The position numbers and the translations under genes were made by a program. This document shows, piece by piece, positions 7,154 to 15,112 of a stretch of DNA of 64,000 nt. The DNA is from Fluviicola sp. (lineage in GTDB: Bacteria > Bacteroidota > Bacteroidia > Flavobacteriales_D > Crocinitomicaceae). Numbering within the stretch: position 1 is the first letter of the stretch; every line of letters begins with the position of its first letter. The stretch spans positions 1,089,315 to 1,153,314 of the forward strand of contig NZ_JBCNJT010000001.1 of assembly GCF_039596395.1 (NCBI RefSeq). Direction: 5' to 3'. The notes below the pieces were generated by a model, which did not search any database, was not told the origin of the DNA, and saw only the letters and a list, made by a program, of their open reading frames with translations.

Positions 7154-10100
7154 ATGAAAAAACTGACTTTAAGTCCGCTGCGGTGGATGCTCTCAGGTAT
7201 GCTCGGGCTAATTGCCATGACTTCGGTCGCGCAGGATACAACCTGGGTTCAGACTTATACGTTTGATACCATCAGCACGCGAAGAGTTGAATTCCAATTT
7301 CCTGCAAGTCTGGATACAACACGCTTTGAAAAAGTACTGATGTACTACAAGCTGAAATGCAGTCCTTTGACAACCTGGGATAATTACGATTGCGGAGAAT
7401 GGGATTATTTAACCTATACACGCATTTTCGAACACACAGGGATTATGGATTCCGTGCAGGTAAACGGGAGTAAATACCGTGTAAATACACTTTCACCGGC
7501 TACTTATCCTTACTCGAATGTTTATTACGATCAAAGATGGATGCCTGTTCAAACGCGTACGCCACTTATGCCGGTTATTCATCCGGTTGCGGGAACGGGA
7601 AGTGCCCCAATGACATTGGTAAGTACGAACGGAAACGGGAAAACAATCCAATGGATCATTCCTGCCGGTGAATTGGCAACGAGCGGAGTTCTTGCCGGAG
7701 ATATCCAGGGAATGAACCTGAATATTCTGAATGCGTTTGCGTCACTTCAGGGCGTTCAGATCCGGATCAAATCAACCAATGCTTCGACTCTTACGGCTTT
7801 GGAAACAACCGGTTTTACTACTGTTTTCAATAATGCCTTAACCGGAATTTCCGCCGGGTCGAATACCGTGAACTTTTCAACTCCGTTTACTTACGACGGT
7901 TCTTCGAACTTGATTATTGAGTTGAAGTTCACCGATGCACGCCAGGGACTTTCCCAGGTCGATTTGGAAATGGTGGCAGTTTCGGGATCAAATACGCTGA
8001 GCTTCGACAACTCCAATGGAGTTTTTACGGCAAACGGAACCAATTATGCGGAACTAAACCTGAATAATGTCAATTTGGGTGGAGATATGACCATTGCTTT
8101 CTGGGCAAAAGGAAACGGGAATACGGGAGCATCAACTTCCATTATCGAAGCAGCGGATTCCTTGAATAACCGCATTCTGAATATTCATTTGCCGTGGTCG
8201 AACGATAATATTTACTGGGATGCCGGTCAGGGAACAGGTTATGACCGCATTCAAAAAACGGCAACAGCTGCTGCAGATGTGGATAACGCCTGGCATCACT
8301 GGGCTTTCGTAAAGAAAACCTCCACCGGGCAAATGTTCATTTACAAAGATGGTGCGCAGTGGCACTCCGGGACAGGTTTGACAATTCCTGTTGCTACCAT
8401 TACAAAATTCATCCTGGGAGCAGGAAAAGACCTGAACAATAACTGGAAAGGTTCTATTGATGAATTTTCCGTTTGGTCGGCTGCGTTGGATGCGGCAACT
8501 ATTGCTTCCTGGAAGGACAAAAAGATCGCTGCTTCCCATCCGAATTATGCGGATCTGGAACTGTATTACGATTTCGACGGACAATTGGCTTTGATCGACC
8601 GTTCGGGGCACAACCGTTTGGGAATGTGTTCTGCAACGAACATGGTTCAAAATAACCAGCCGATTGTTGCAGGCGTTGAAAATACTTCCGGCAGCCCGAA
8701 AATTGATCTGATCCAGGGAACTATGAATGCGGCAACAGCTGATTCTACGCTGGTAACGCAATTCCCGGCTCCGAGCGTAGTGTTTGAATATGCTGAAGGC
8801 CCGCATAGTTTCCACATCGTTTCGAATATGCTCACTTACGATGTGGAAACGATTGATACCATTTCTACAACGGGAACAATATTGAATTCCGCTCCGAGTG
8901 CGGTAGCTGCAACCTTAACGAACCAGGCTATTTCTTACCACGAAGTGGCTTTTGAACAGATCAACGACGTAGAGATCGGGCGTTACATTACACCTTATGG
9001 AATCGGGTTTACATTGGGGCCACAAGGATTTACGTGGATTTACGATGTAACGGATTACCAGAAATACCTGCACGGAACGGTAGATCTTGCCGCTCATAAC
9101 ACACAGGAACTAATCGACCTGAAATTTGCATTTATTGAGGGAATTCCTGCCAGAGATGTTCACGATATCAAGCCCGTTTGGAACAACTGGACGTCTTATA
9201 ATTATGCAGACATGGCAAACGATGTTGTTTTGCAGGCGAAACAAGTCATTCTTTCGGATAGTTCCGAAAACTTTAAGCTGAAAACACGTTTGACCGGACA
9301 CGGACAGGTTGGAAACGGCGCTTGTTGTGAATGGCAGGACAAACAGCACAAGATAATCATCGACGGAGTGGAGCGTTTCAGCTGGAGTATCTGGCGAGAC
9401 GATTGCGGAAAGAACCCGAATACCAAGCAAGGCGGAACGTGGCCGTATGCCCGTGAAGGATGGTGTCCGGGAGATATGGTGCGTGAATTCGATCATGAAC
9501 TGACATCTTACGTAACTCCGGGAGATACCGTGACGATTGATTACGATATATCCGATGTACCGACGAACGATATGGGACAAGCTAGTGGTAACTTTATCAC
9601 GGCAATCGACCTGGTATCGTATTCTGCACCAAACTTCCAACACGATGCAGCAATTTTGGACATTTTGAACCCGAACAGCTACGAATATTACCGTAAATGG
9701 AACCCGACTTGTTCGAATCCGCGTGTGATCCTGCAAAATAACGGGGCGCTTCCGTTAACGGCTTGTAAAATTCGCATTTGGGTGACTTACGGAAACTTTA
9801 TCGATTATACCTGGTCGGGTAACCTGGCATTCCTGGAGAAAGAAATCGTTGAAATTCCGATCACGAATCAAAACTTCTGGTTCGGAGCGAATCCTGCAAA
9901 CGGGTTTTATGCACGGGTAATCGAAATTTCAGGATCGAATACCCTGGATGAATACCACCAAAACGACGAGTTCAAAACGAAATATACCGCTCCGGAAGTG
10001 ATCGACGGTCCGTTCTTTGTGTGGATGACGACAAATAACAAAGCAAATGAAAACAAATGGAGATTGGTGGATCAGAACGACAATGTTATTTTCGAAAGAA

Positions 10101-10609
10101 CGACACTGACCAACAATACGGATTATAAGGATACATTCGATTTGGCTCCGGGATGTTATTCATTGATCCTGGAAGACAGCGACGATGATGGTATCGGTTT
10201 CTGGTATTCTGCACAGGTGGAAGGAGAAACTACCGGAGGATTCCGCGTACGAAAAGTTGGAGGTGCTATCATGGAGATTTTCCCTTCGGATTTCGGTTCT
10301 TATCACCGTTATAATTTCTCGGTTGGTTTTGCTTTGAACCTGGAAGAAAAGAACCTGAACAATGAATTATTGATATTCCCGAATCCTTCTTCGGATAAAA
10401 TCCGCGTAGAATTAGTAGGAAATGTAGGGAACAACGCAAAAGTCGAGGTCATTGATATGAACGGCCGTGTTGTCAAGCAACAGGCTGTAACTAACAACAA
10501 TCAAACTTACGCAGCCGATTTCCTGGTGAATGATCTGCAAAACGGTTATTACCTGGTACGAGTAAGCGGAGATAACGGTTCGGAAACAACACCGTTTATT
10601 AAACAGTAA
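7154..10609 (+). CDS. T9SS-exported PNGase F-like glycoamidase with LamG insertion
   Basis: A 1151-residue multidomain surface or secreted enzyme. A signal peptide ends near SVAQ (27). Residues of about 30-130 resemble the N-terminal PNGase F domain (LMYYKLKC, CGEWDY). About 290-460 is a concanavalin-type LamG domain (AELNLNNVNLGGDMTIAFWAK begins it). About 560-840 resembles the C-terminal PNGase F domain, with IYDVTDY, FIEGIPARDVHDI, CCEWQDK, GGTWPYAREGWCPGD. The last 80 residues (IFPNPSSDK to the end) are a type A T9SS sorting domain. PNGase F releases N-glycans from asparagine; activity here is inferred. A perfect palindromic terminator follows. Confidence 0.88.
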   Translation: MKKLTLSPLRWMLSGMLGLIAMTSVAQDTTWVQTYTFDTISTRRVEFQFPASLDTTRFEKVLMYYKLKCSPLTTWDNYDCGEWDYLTYTRIFEHTGIMDSVQVNGSKYRVNTLSPATYPYSNVYYDQRWMPVQTRTPLMPVIHPVAGTGSAPMTLVSTNGNGKTIQWIIPAGELATSGVLAGDIQGMNLNILNAFASLQGVQIRIKSTNASTLTALETTGFTTVFNNALTGISAGSNTVNFSTPFTYDGSSNLIIELKFTDARQGLSQVDLEMVAVSGSNTLSFDNSNGVFTANGTNYAELNLNNVNLGGDMTIAFWAKGNGNTGASTSIIEAADSLNNRILNIHLPWSNDNIYWDAGQGTGYDRIQKTATAAADVDNAWHHWAFVKKTSTGQMFIYKDGAQWHSGTGLTIPVATITKFILGAGKDLNNNWKGSIDEFSVWSAALDAATIASWKDKKIAASHPNYADLELYYDFDGQLALIDRSGHNRLGMCSATNMVQNNQPIVAGVENTSGSPKIDLIQGTMNAATADSTLVTQFPAPSVVFEYAEGPHSFHIVSNMLTYDVETIDTISTTGTILNSAPSAVAATLTNQAISYHEVAFEQINDVEIGRYITPYGIGFTLGPQGFTWIYDVTDYQKYLHGTVDLAAHNTQELIDLKFAFIEGIPARDVHDIKPVWNNWTSYNYADMANDVVLQAKQVILSDSSENFKLKTRLTGHGQVGNGACCEWQDKQHKIIIDGVERFSWSIWRDDCGKNPNTKQGGTWPYAREGWCPGDMVREFDHELTSYVTPGDTVTIDYDISDVPTNDMGQASGNFITAIDLVSYSAPNFQHDAAILDILNPNSYEYYRKWNPTCSNPRVILQNNGALPLTACKIRIWVTYGNFIDYTWSGNLAFLEKEIVEIPITNQNFWFGANPANGFYARVIEISGSNTLDEYHQNDEFKTKYTAPEVIDGPFFVWMTTNNKANENKWRLVDQNDNVIFERTTLTNNTDYKDTFDLAPGCYSLILEDSDDDGIGFWYSAQVEGETTGGFRVRKVGGAIMEIFPSDFGSYHRYNFSVGFALNLEEKNLNNELLIFPNPSSDKIRVELVGNVGNNAKVEVIDMNGRVVKQQAVTNNNQTYAADFLVNDLQNGYYLVRVSGDNGSETTPFIKQ

Positions 10610-10625
10610 AAAAAATAAGATCAAT

Positions 10626-10665
10626 AAAAAAGTAGGCACGCGATTAATCGCGTGCCTACTTTTTT
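10626..10665. terminator. Perfect 40-bp palindrome acting as bidirectional terminator (family copy 1)
   Basis: Two 20-base arms pair perfectly around the core GCGATTAATCGC, flanked by GTAGGCAC and its complement GTGCCTAC, with A/T runs at both ends. It separates the converging PNGase F-like gene (stop 10609) and the membrane-protein gene (stop 10715). Copies with the same core and compensated arm changes occur at 51874-51911 and 55165-55204. Confidence 0.9.
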
Positions 10666-10714
10666 TGTTCAAATTGAACTATTAAACCCTTTGAATTTTT
10701 TTTAACTCCTTAAA

Positions 10715-11398
10715 CTATTTCAATGCCGCTGCAATTTTATTGAATCCGTATGGAATCACTCCCAATCCCAAACCGTAAAGCACATTGGAAAGGTTGCTGA
10801 TACTCACGTCTCCGCCTCCAGTAAACGATTTGTAGAAATAATAACTGGTAATACAGCAAGCCAGCGCAATCGATGTAATTCCGCAGATGAATACGATCAA
10901 CCTGCTGGTACTTTGCTCCGGGTTATCGGTTGTTTGGCTTACTGTTGCAGATGCCGGTGGAGTAAAAGTTTCAGCAGGCACTGCAACTGCTGCATTCGGA
11001 TTTGCACTGATTGCCGTTGCTGCTGCTGTTGCTACTTGTGCATGCGATGCTGCAATGGCCACATCTGCTTTTCGTTTTTCAAGCACTGTTTCTTTGTCAA
11101 TCAGGATTTCACTGAGTTTGACACCATCTTTTCTGAGTTTAATAAAAACCGTTGAAACGATGAAGAAGAAGAAAGCCACCGGTAAAAAGGAAATAATATC
11201 CTGGATGGTTTTGTTTCCTCCCGTGGGTTGAGCGGCAGCTGTTTGGTTCGCTTTGGCGGCAGGCGGGTTCGCAGTTGCTGTTTGAGTTTGACCGGATACC
11301 GGCTTGTTGTTTAAGTTGCTGGAGTCTCCCGTTTGAGCCAGGCTAATGGTGGTTACCGGCAAAAATGCCAGCAAAGCATAAAAGATGTAGTATTTCAT
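10715..11398 (-). CDS. Membrane protein of unknown function
   Basis: A 227-residue protein with a signal peptide (about 21 residues, ending near SLAQ). A low-complexity Ala/Thr/Gln/Asn linker of about 45 residues is followed by a transmembrane helix near 70-90 (LPVAFFFFIVSTVFI), an Ala-rich cytoplasmic or coiled region, and a hydrophobic region near 165-190 with a final Gly-rich segment. I do not recognise a family. It ends at the palindromic terminator and is not obviously linked to the FAD monooxygenase gene upstream (about 95 bp). Confidence 0.65.
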   Translation of the reverse strand: MKYYIFYALLAFLPVTTISLAQTGDSSNLNNKPVSGQTQTATANPPAAKANQTAAAQPTGGNKTIQDIISFLPVAFFFFIVSTVFIKLRKDGVKLSEILIDKETVLEKRKADVAIAASHAQVATAAATAISANPNAAVAVPAETFTPPASATVSQTTDNPEQSTSRLIVFICGITSIALACCITSYYFYKSFTGGGDVSISNLSNVLYGLGLGVIPYGFNKIAAALK

Positions 11399-11494
11399 AA
11401 ATAGTGATTTTCGTCAAATGTAGCATTAAAAATGAAACTGCAATAAAAACGTGATCCACTTTGACGAATCGCGTTTCATTTAAACCAACCTGGA

Positions 11495-12604
11495 TTAAAA
11501 ACCGTTTTGGAACATTTTTTTTATTTCTTCTTCAGTTCGTGGAAGCAATTTATCCAGCATTTTAATGGCTTCGGCTTGCACTTCTTCGATAAATGGTTTC
11601 AATTCCTTGTTATAGGTTTTGAAAGCCAATTCGTAATTTCCGGAATGTTTTTCAAATGCATCGGCCAATGCGGATGCACCGATTATTGCCAGTGAACCTC
11701 CCATTCCCGCTGCCGGAGATGCACAATAACCTGAGTCACCGACCAGGGCTACACGACCTTTTGTCCAGGAAGGCATTTTAATCTGGCAAAACTTGTCGAA
11801 GTAAAAAGAGGAAGAATTGATCAACTCTTGCCGCAATTCAGGTGTTCGCCAGGACATACCTTCAAGTTGTTCCAGAACGATGTTTTTCTGCTGTTCCTGA
11901 TTGCGGAAATCATACGGAATTTCTTTTTCCGGACGGAACGTAAAAACAATATCGGTTTTATTGTTGTATGCATTAAGCATTATTCCCTTATCGGGTTCCG
12001 AATACAGCTGCAAAGTAGAAACCGGGATCAGTAATTTGTTTACAATGGCAATGGAAAAATACTGTCCTAAAAAATGAGCATAGTTGCTTTCTTCTCCAAA
12101 CCATAGTTTTCGAACTACCGAATGAATGCCATCACAACCAACTACAAGTTCGAAAGAATCATCGGAACCATCTTTGAAAGTGACCTCGATGCAATCTTCC
12201 TTTTCCTGTAATGAAGTGATGCTGTTTCCGAATACGAAATTGACCTCGTTTTTGATGAGATCGTATAGCATGTTAAGTAAAGTATCCCTCTCAATTTCGA
12301 ATTCATCGTCCGGAAATGCTTCTCCCGGTTGGATTAACTGCAGGGAATGCCGGGTAATGTCGTCTGCATCTTTAAACTCCCATTTTTCAAGCGTTAACCG
12401 GTTCGCTTTGATCTTCTCTAAAAGCCCCATCTTTCTGACAATATCAACCGTATGCTCTTTGATGTCGACCGGAGTACCTCCCATTTTTAAATGACTTCCG
12501 ATTTCAACAACGGTTACCTGGTACCCCAATTGATTCATCCGGTAAGCTGTTGTTAAACCTGCAAAACTTGCTCCTGATACAAGTACTTTTTTATTCTGAT
12601 CCAT
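11495..12604 (-). CDS. FAD-dependent monooxygenase (group A flavoprotein hydroxylase)
   Basis: A 369-residue class A flavin monooxygenase. The FAD-binding Rossmann motif is GASFAG (residues 11-16), the second motif is VVGCDGIHSVVRK near 155-167, and the third is LVGDSGYCASPAAGMGG near 287-303. Such enzymes hydroxylate aromatic or polycyclic compounds with NAD(P)H. Downstream of an AraC-type gene on the same strand (gap about 80 bp), it forms an AraC/monooxygenase cassette like the one at 59-61 kb. A weak promoter (TTG, 18 bp, TAGTTTTA) may lie in the gap. The substrate is unknown. Confidence 0.87.
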   Translation of the reverse strand: MDQNKKVLVSGASFAGLTTAYRMNQLGYQVTVVEIGSHLKMGGTPVDIKEHTVDIVRKMGLLEKIKANRLTLEKWEFKDADDITRHSLQLIQPGEAFPDDEFEIERDTLLNMLYDLIKNEVNFVFGNSITSLQEKEDCIEVTFKDGSDDSFELVVGCDGIHSVVRKLWFGEESNYAHFLGQYFSIAIVNKLLIPVSTLQLYSEPDKGIMLNAYNNKTDIVFTFRPEKEIPYDFRNQEQQKNIVLEQLEGMSWRTPELRQELINSSSFYFDKFCQIKMPSWTKGRVALVGDSGYCASPAAGMGGSLAIIGASALADAFEKHSGNYELAFKTYNKELKPFIEEVQAEAIKMLDKLLPRTEEEIKKMFQNGF

Positions 12605-12685
12605 TTTTACTGAGTATTAATAGTATGGAGCAAAATTCAGAACTAAAACTATCCCTGGAAATAAGGAAGCAAGGCAAATATTGGA

Positions 12686-13558
12686 CTAATCGCGGTTTTT
12701 GTTGCGAAAGGCTCCTGCAGATATCCCGGTGGCTGTGGTAAAGAGTCTTGCAAAATAAGAATAATCGACGTAGCCGAGCTCGAAAGCGATTTCTTTCACT
12801 GATTTGTCGCTATGATGAAGCAGCCGTTTGGCTTCCAGAATAATTCGGTCCCGGATGTATTGTGAAGCGGAGATTCCGGTGGTATTTCTAATACACTCGT
12901 TCAAATAGGACGTTGAAATATTCAATTTTTCGGCGTATTCACCCGGTCGTTTGAGTGTATGGAAATTTTTTTCCAGTACTTGCCTGAAAGACTTTGTGAC
13001 TTGCTCAAACCGTGAAAGATTTGTTCCTGCTTTCTGCTGATTCAAAAATTGGGAGAGTAAAAATGCTATCAGTGTGTTGCAACTGTCTTTTAGAAGAGAA
13101 TGGTGAAGTTTGTTGTTTTTGAGTAGAGAAAACTGCTGACAAAGCGAAAAAGTACTGGAAACCACAGAATTTGCCTCTGCAGTTAATGCGAGCGGATCCG
13201 CCGGGGCGATTTCTTCCAGGAACTGAAGATAATCCGGATGAATGTTTTCCTCTTTGATTGCCATGGAACATACGGTTACCTCCGAAAAGTCCAGAATGCG
13301 GTGAACCTGGTTAGGATGCATATATACAACAGCCGGAGCGGTAACGATGTGTTTCTTGAAATCGATTTCAATCGTTATGGTTCCTTTTTCGACTATGTGA
13401 AAGGTGTGTCCTTCATCCCGGTGGGATTCTGTTGCAGTTTCGTGCTGCTCAACGGTTTTGAAGTCAGATTTGTGAATGCTTAGTTTGTCTATGGAAATCC
13501 CGCGGGTGAAATCTTCGTCCATCGAATTCACAGGAATGGTTCGATTGCTTTTCCGCAT
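12686..13558 (-). CDS. AraC-family transcriptional regulator with cupin N-terminus
   Basis: A 290-residue regulator. The C-terminal 100 residues carry the two helix-turn-helix motifs of AraC/XylS proteins (YAEKLNISTSYLNECIR, then VKEIAFELGYVDYSYFARLF). Residues of about 30-130 look like a cupin effector domain (ESHRDEGHTFHIVEKG, YMHPNQVHRI). It directly precedes an FAD monooxygenase gene on the same strand and is the natural candidate to regulate it. Its stop lies 82 bp before the monooxygenase start, and its own start is 2 bp from the maf stop. Confidence 0.9.
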   Translation of the reverse strand: MRKSNRTIPVNSMDEDFTRGISIDKLSIHKSDFKTVEQHETATESHRDEGHTFHIVEKGTITIEIDFKKHIVTAPAVVYMHPNQVHRILDFSEVTVCSMAIKEENIHPDYLQFLEEIAPADPLALTAEANSVVSSTFSLCQQFSLLKNNKLHHSLLKDSCNTLIAFLLSQFLNQQKAGTNLSRFEQVTKSFRQVLEKNFHTLKRPGEYAEKLNISTSYLNECIRNTTGISASQYIRDRIILEAKRLLHHSDKSVKEIAFELGYVDYSYFARLFTTATGISAGAFRNKNRD

Positions 13559-13559
13559 A

Positions 13560-14144
13560 TTATTGTTGGTATGCCTCCCGGAAAACCTTTATTTCCTTGT
13601 ATAGTCTATTGGTCGGCAATCCCATTACGTTGGTGTAAGTTCCTTCCATGTGTTTTACGGCTACGTATCCGATCCATTCCTGTACACCGTAAGATCCGGC
13701 TTTGTCGAAAGGCATGTATTTTTCGATGTAGAATTTGATTTCCTCGTCGCTGAGTGTTTCGAAAAGAACTTCCGTCCGTTCGGAAAAGGATGTGTTTTTG
13801 GATTTTGAACCGATAAAAACACCGGTGATAACGGTATGTTTTTGCCCGGAAAGTTTGGTGAGCATCTGCCGTGCATCTTCATAATCGAATGGTTTTCCAA
13901 GGATTTTCCCATCCAGGATTACCACCGTATCAGCGCAAATAACTGCTTCATCAGCGGCCAAATCGGGTAGAAGTGCTTTAGCTTTCAGTTTTGCCAGGTA
14001 CTCCGGAACTTCTTCAGCAGGTAATGAATCCGGGTAGATTTCTTCCGTGTCTTTTACACGGACTTCAAACTCAACACCAATTCCGGCAAGCAATTCTTTT
14101 CTTCGGGGCGATTGTGATCCGAGGACCCATTTCAGTTCTTTCAT
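13560..14144 (-). CDS. maf: Maf-family nucleotide pyrophosphatase
   Basis: A 194-residue cytoplasmic house-cleaning enzyme that hydrolyses non-canonical or modified nucleoside triphosphates to monophosphates. The family signature LGSQSPRRKELL (residues 8-19) and the CADTVVILDGKILGKP block (about residue 70) are present, as is the DKAGSYGVQ segment near the C-terminus. Length matches the family. The start overlaps the last 4 bases of the UbiA-like gene (ATGA-type overlap), so translation is probably coupled. Confidence 0.94.
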   Translation of the reverse strand: MKELKWVLGSQSPRRKELLAGIGVEFEVRVKDTEEIYPDSLPAEEVPEYLAKLKAKALLPDLAADEAVICADTVVILDGKILGKPFDYEDARQMLTKLSGQKHTVITGVFIGSKSKNTSFSERTEVLFETLSDEEIKFYIEKYMPFDKAGSYGVQEWIGYVAVKHMEGTYTNVMGLPTNRLYKEIKVFREAYQQ

Positions 14145-15112
14145 AGGAAATACCAGTAAAAAGGCAAACAGCAGCCTATCAACATCGTTATTTTTAAAAT
14201 CAGGTCGATTTGTTTTAACCGGTTACGCTCCGGTTGCTTCAGTAAAAGCATACAGCAGACAACCAGTAATAAATAGATCAGTAAAGATGGCCCCATAACG
14301 CGAATGAAGGTCTTGTTGAAAACAGAATATCCCTCGATCAGAAAGGGAAGGGAAACGGCAATGATCGCGATCAGGCAAAGCAGTGAAATCCATCTCGCTT
14401 TATTAATCCCAAGAACGATCGGAATTGTTTTCGCTTTCAGTAACAGATCTCCTTCCACATCTTCCATATCCTTCACAATTTCGCGAACCAGGTTTAAACA
14501 GGAAGCAAAGAAAGCCAATGCAACGATGAAGAATATTTTCAGGTTCAAGTGGGAAATCCAATTCGCACCTTCTTTAAAATCGCTCATAAAATTGGCGCTG
14601 TGAAAAGGAGTGGTTAATCCCAGGAAATGAATTCCGCAAAGAAGCGGGACCAAACCGGTCAAAGCAGCAATAAACAAGTTCCCGATCAGGAATCTGCGTT
14701 TGAAATACATGGAATAGAACCACAGGATATTGATGCTCAATAAGTGGATAAATACATACCAAAATGTTTCGTATTCCCAGGTCAGATAACAGGCTATCGA
14801 GAACGCTACGAAATTCAGTATCCAATGCGAAACAATGGCCCATCGCGGTTTGATGTGTTTTCCGATGATCAGTTTTTCCGGTTTGTTGATCCGGTCGGCC
14901 TTTACATCAAAATAATCGTTGATGATATTTCCGGCTGCAGCGATAAGAACCGTAGAAAAAACCAACAGGAAATAGTCCAGTGCTTCATTCGGATGCGATT
15001 TTTTCAGCAGGATATCTTCCGATAAATAGGGCAGAAAGAATACGCGGACACCATACATTGTCAGGATAATGACAAGCAGGTTGACCGGTCGTATGAGGCG
15101 AATGAAATGCAT
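14141..15112 (-). CDS. UbiA-family prenyltransferase
   Basis: A 323-residue integral membrane protein with about eight to nine helices. The first aspartate-rich motif is NDYFDVKAD (Asn65 to Asp73), and a second motif is VREIVKDMEDVEGD near 210-223. These bind Mg and the polyprenyl diphosphate. In Bacteroidota this subgroup is often annotated as geranylgeranylglycerol-phosphate geranylgeranyltransferase; a quinone-pathway role is the alternative. It overlaps the 3' end of the OmpA-family gene by one base and maf by four bases, so it sits inside a compact operon. Confidence 0.85.
   Translation of the reverse strand: MHFIRLIRPVNLLVIILTMYGVRVFFLPYLSEDILLKKSHPNEALDYFLLVFSTVLIAAAGNIINDYFDVKADRINKPEKLIIGKHIKPRWAIVSHWILNFVAFSIACYLTWEYETFWYVFIHLLSINILWFYSMYFKRRFLIGNLFIAALTGLVPLLCGIHFLGLTTPFHSANFMSDFKEGANWISHLNLKIFFIVALAFFASCLNLVREIVKDMEDVEGDLLLKAKTIPIVLGINKARWISLLCLIAIIAVSLPFLIEGYSVFNKTFIRVMGPSLLIYLLLVVCCMLLLKQPERNRLKQIDLILKITMLIGCCLPFYWYFL

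Noticed and set aside
8132-8815. 227-residue minus-strand ORF inside the PNGase F-like gene
   Set aside because: The opposite strand carries conserved LamG and PNGase F blocks, and this frame shows no domain.
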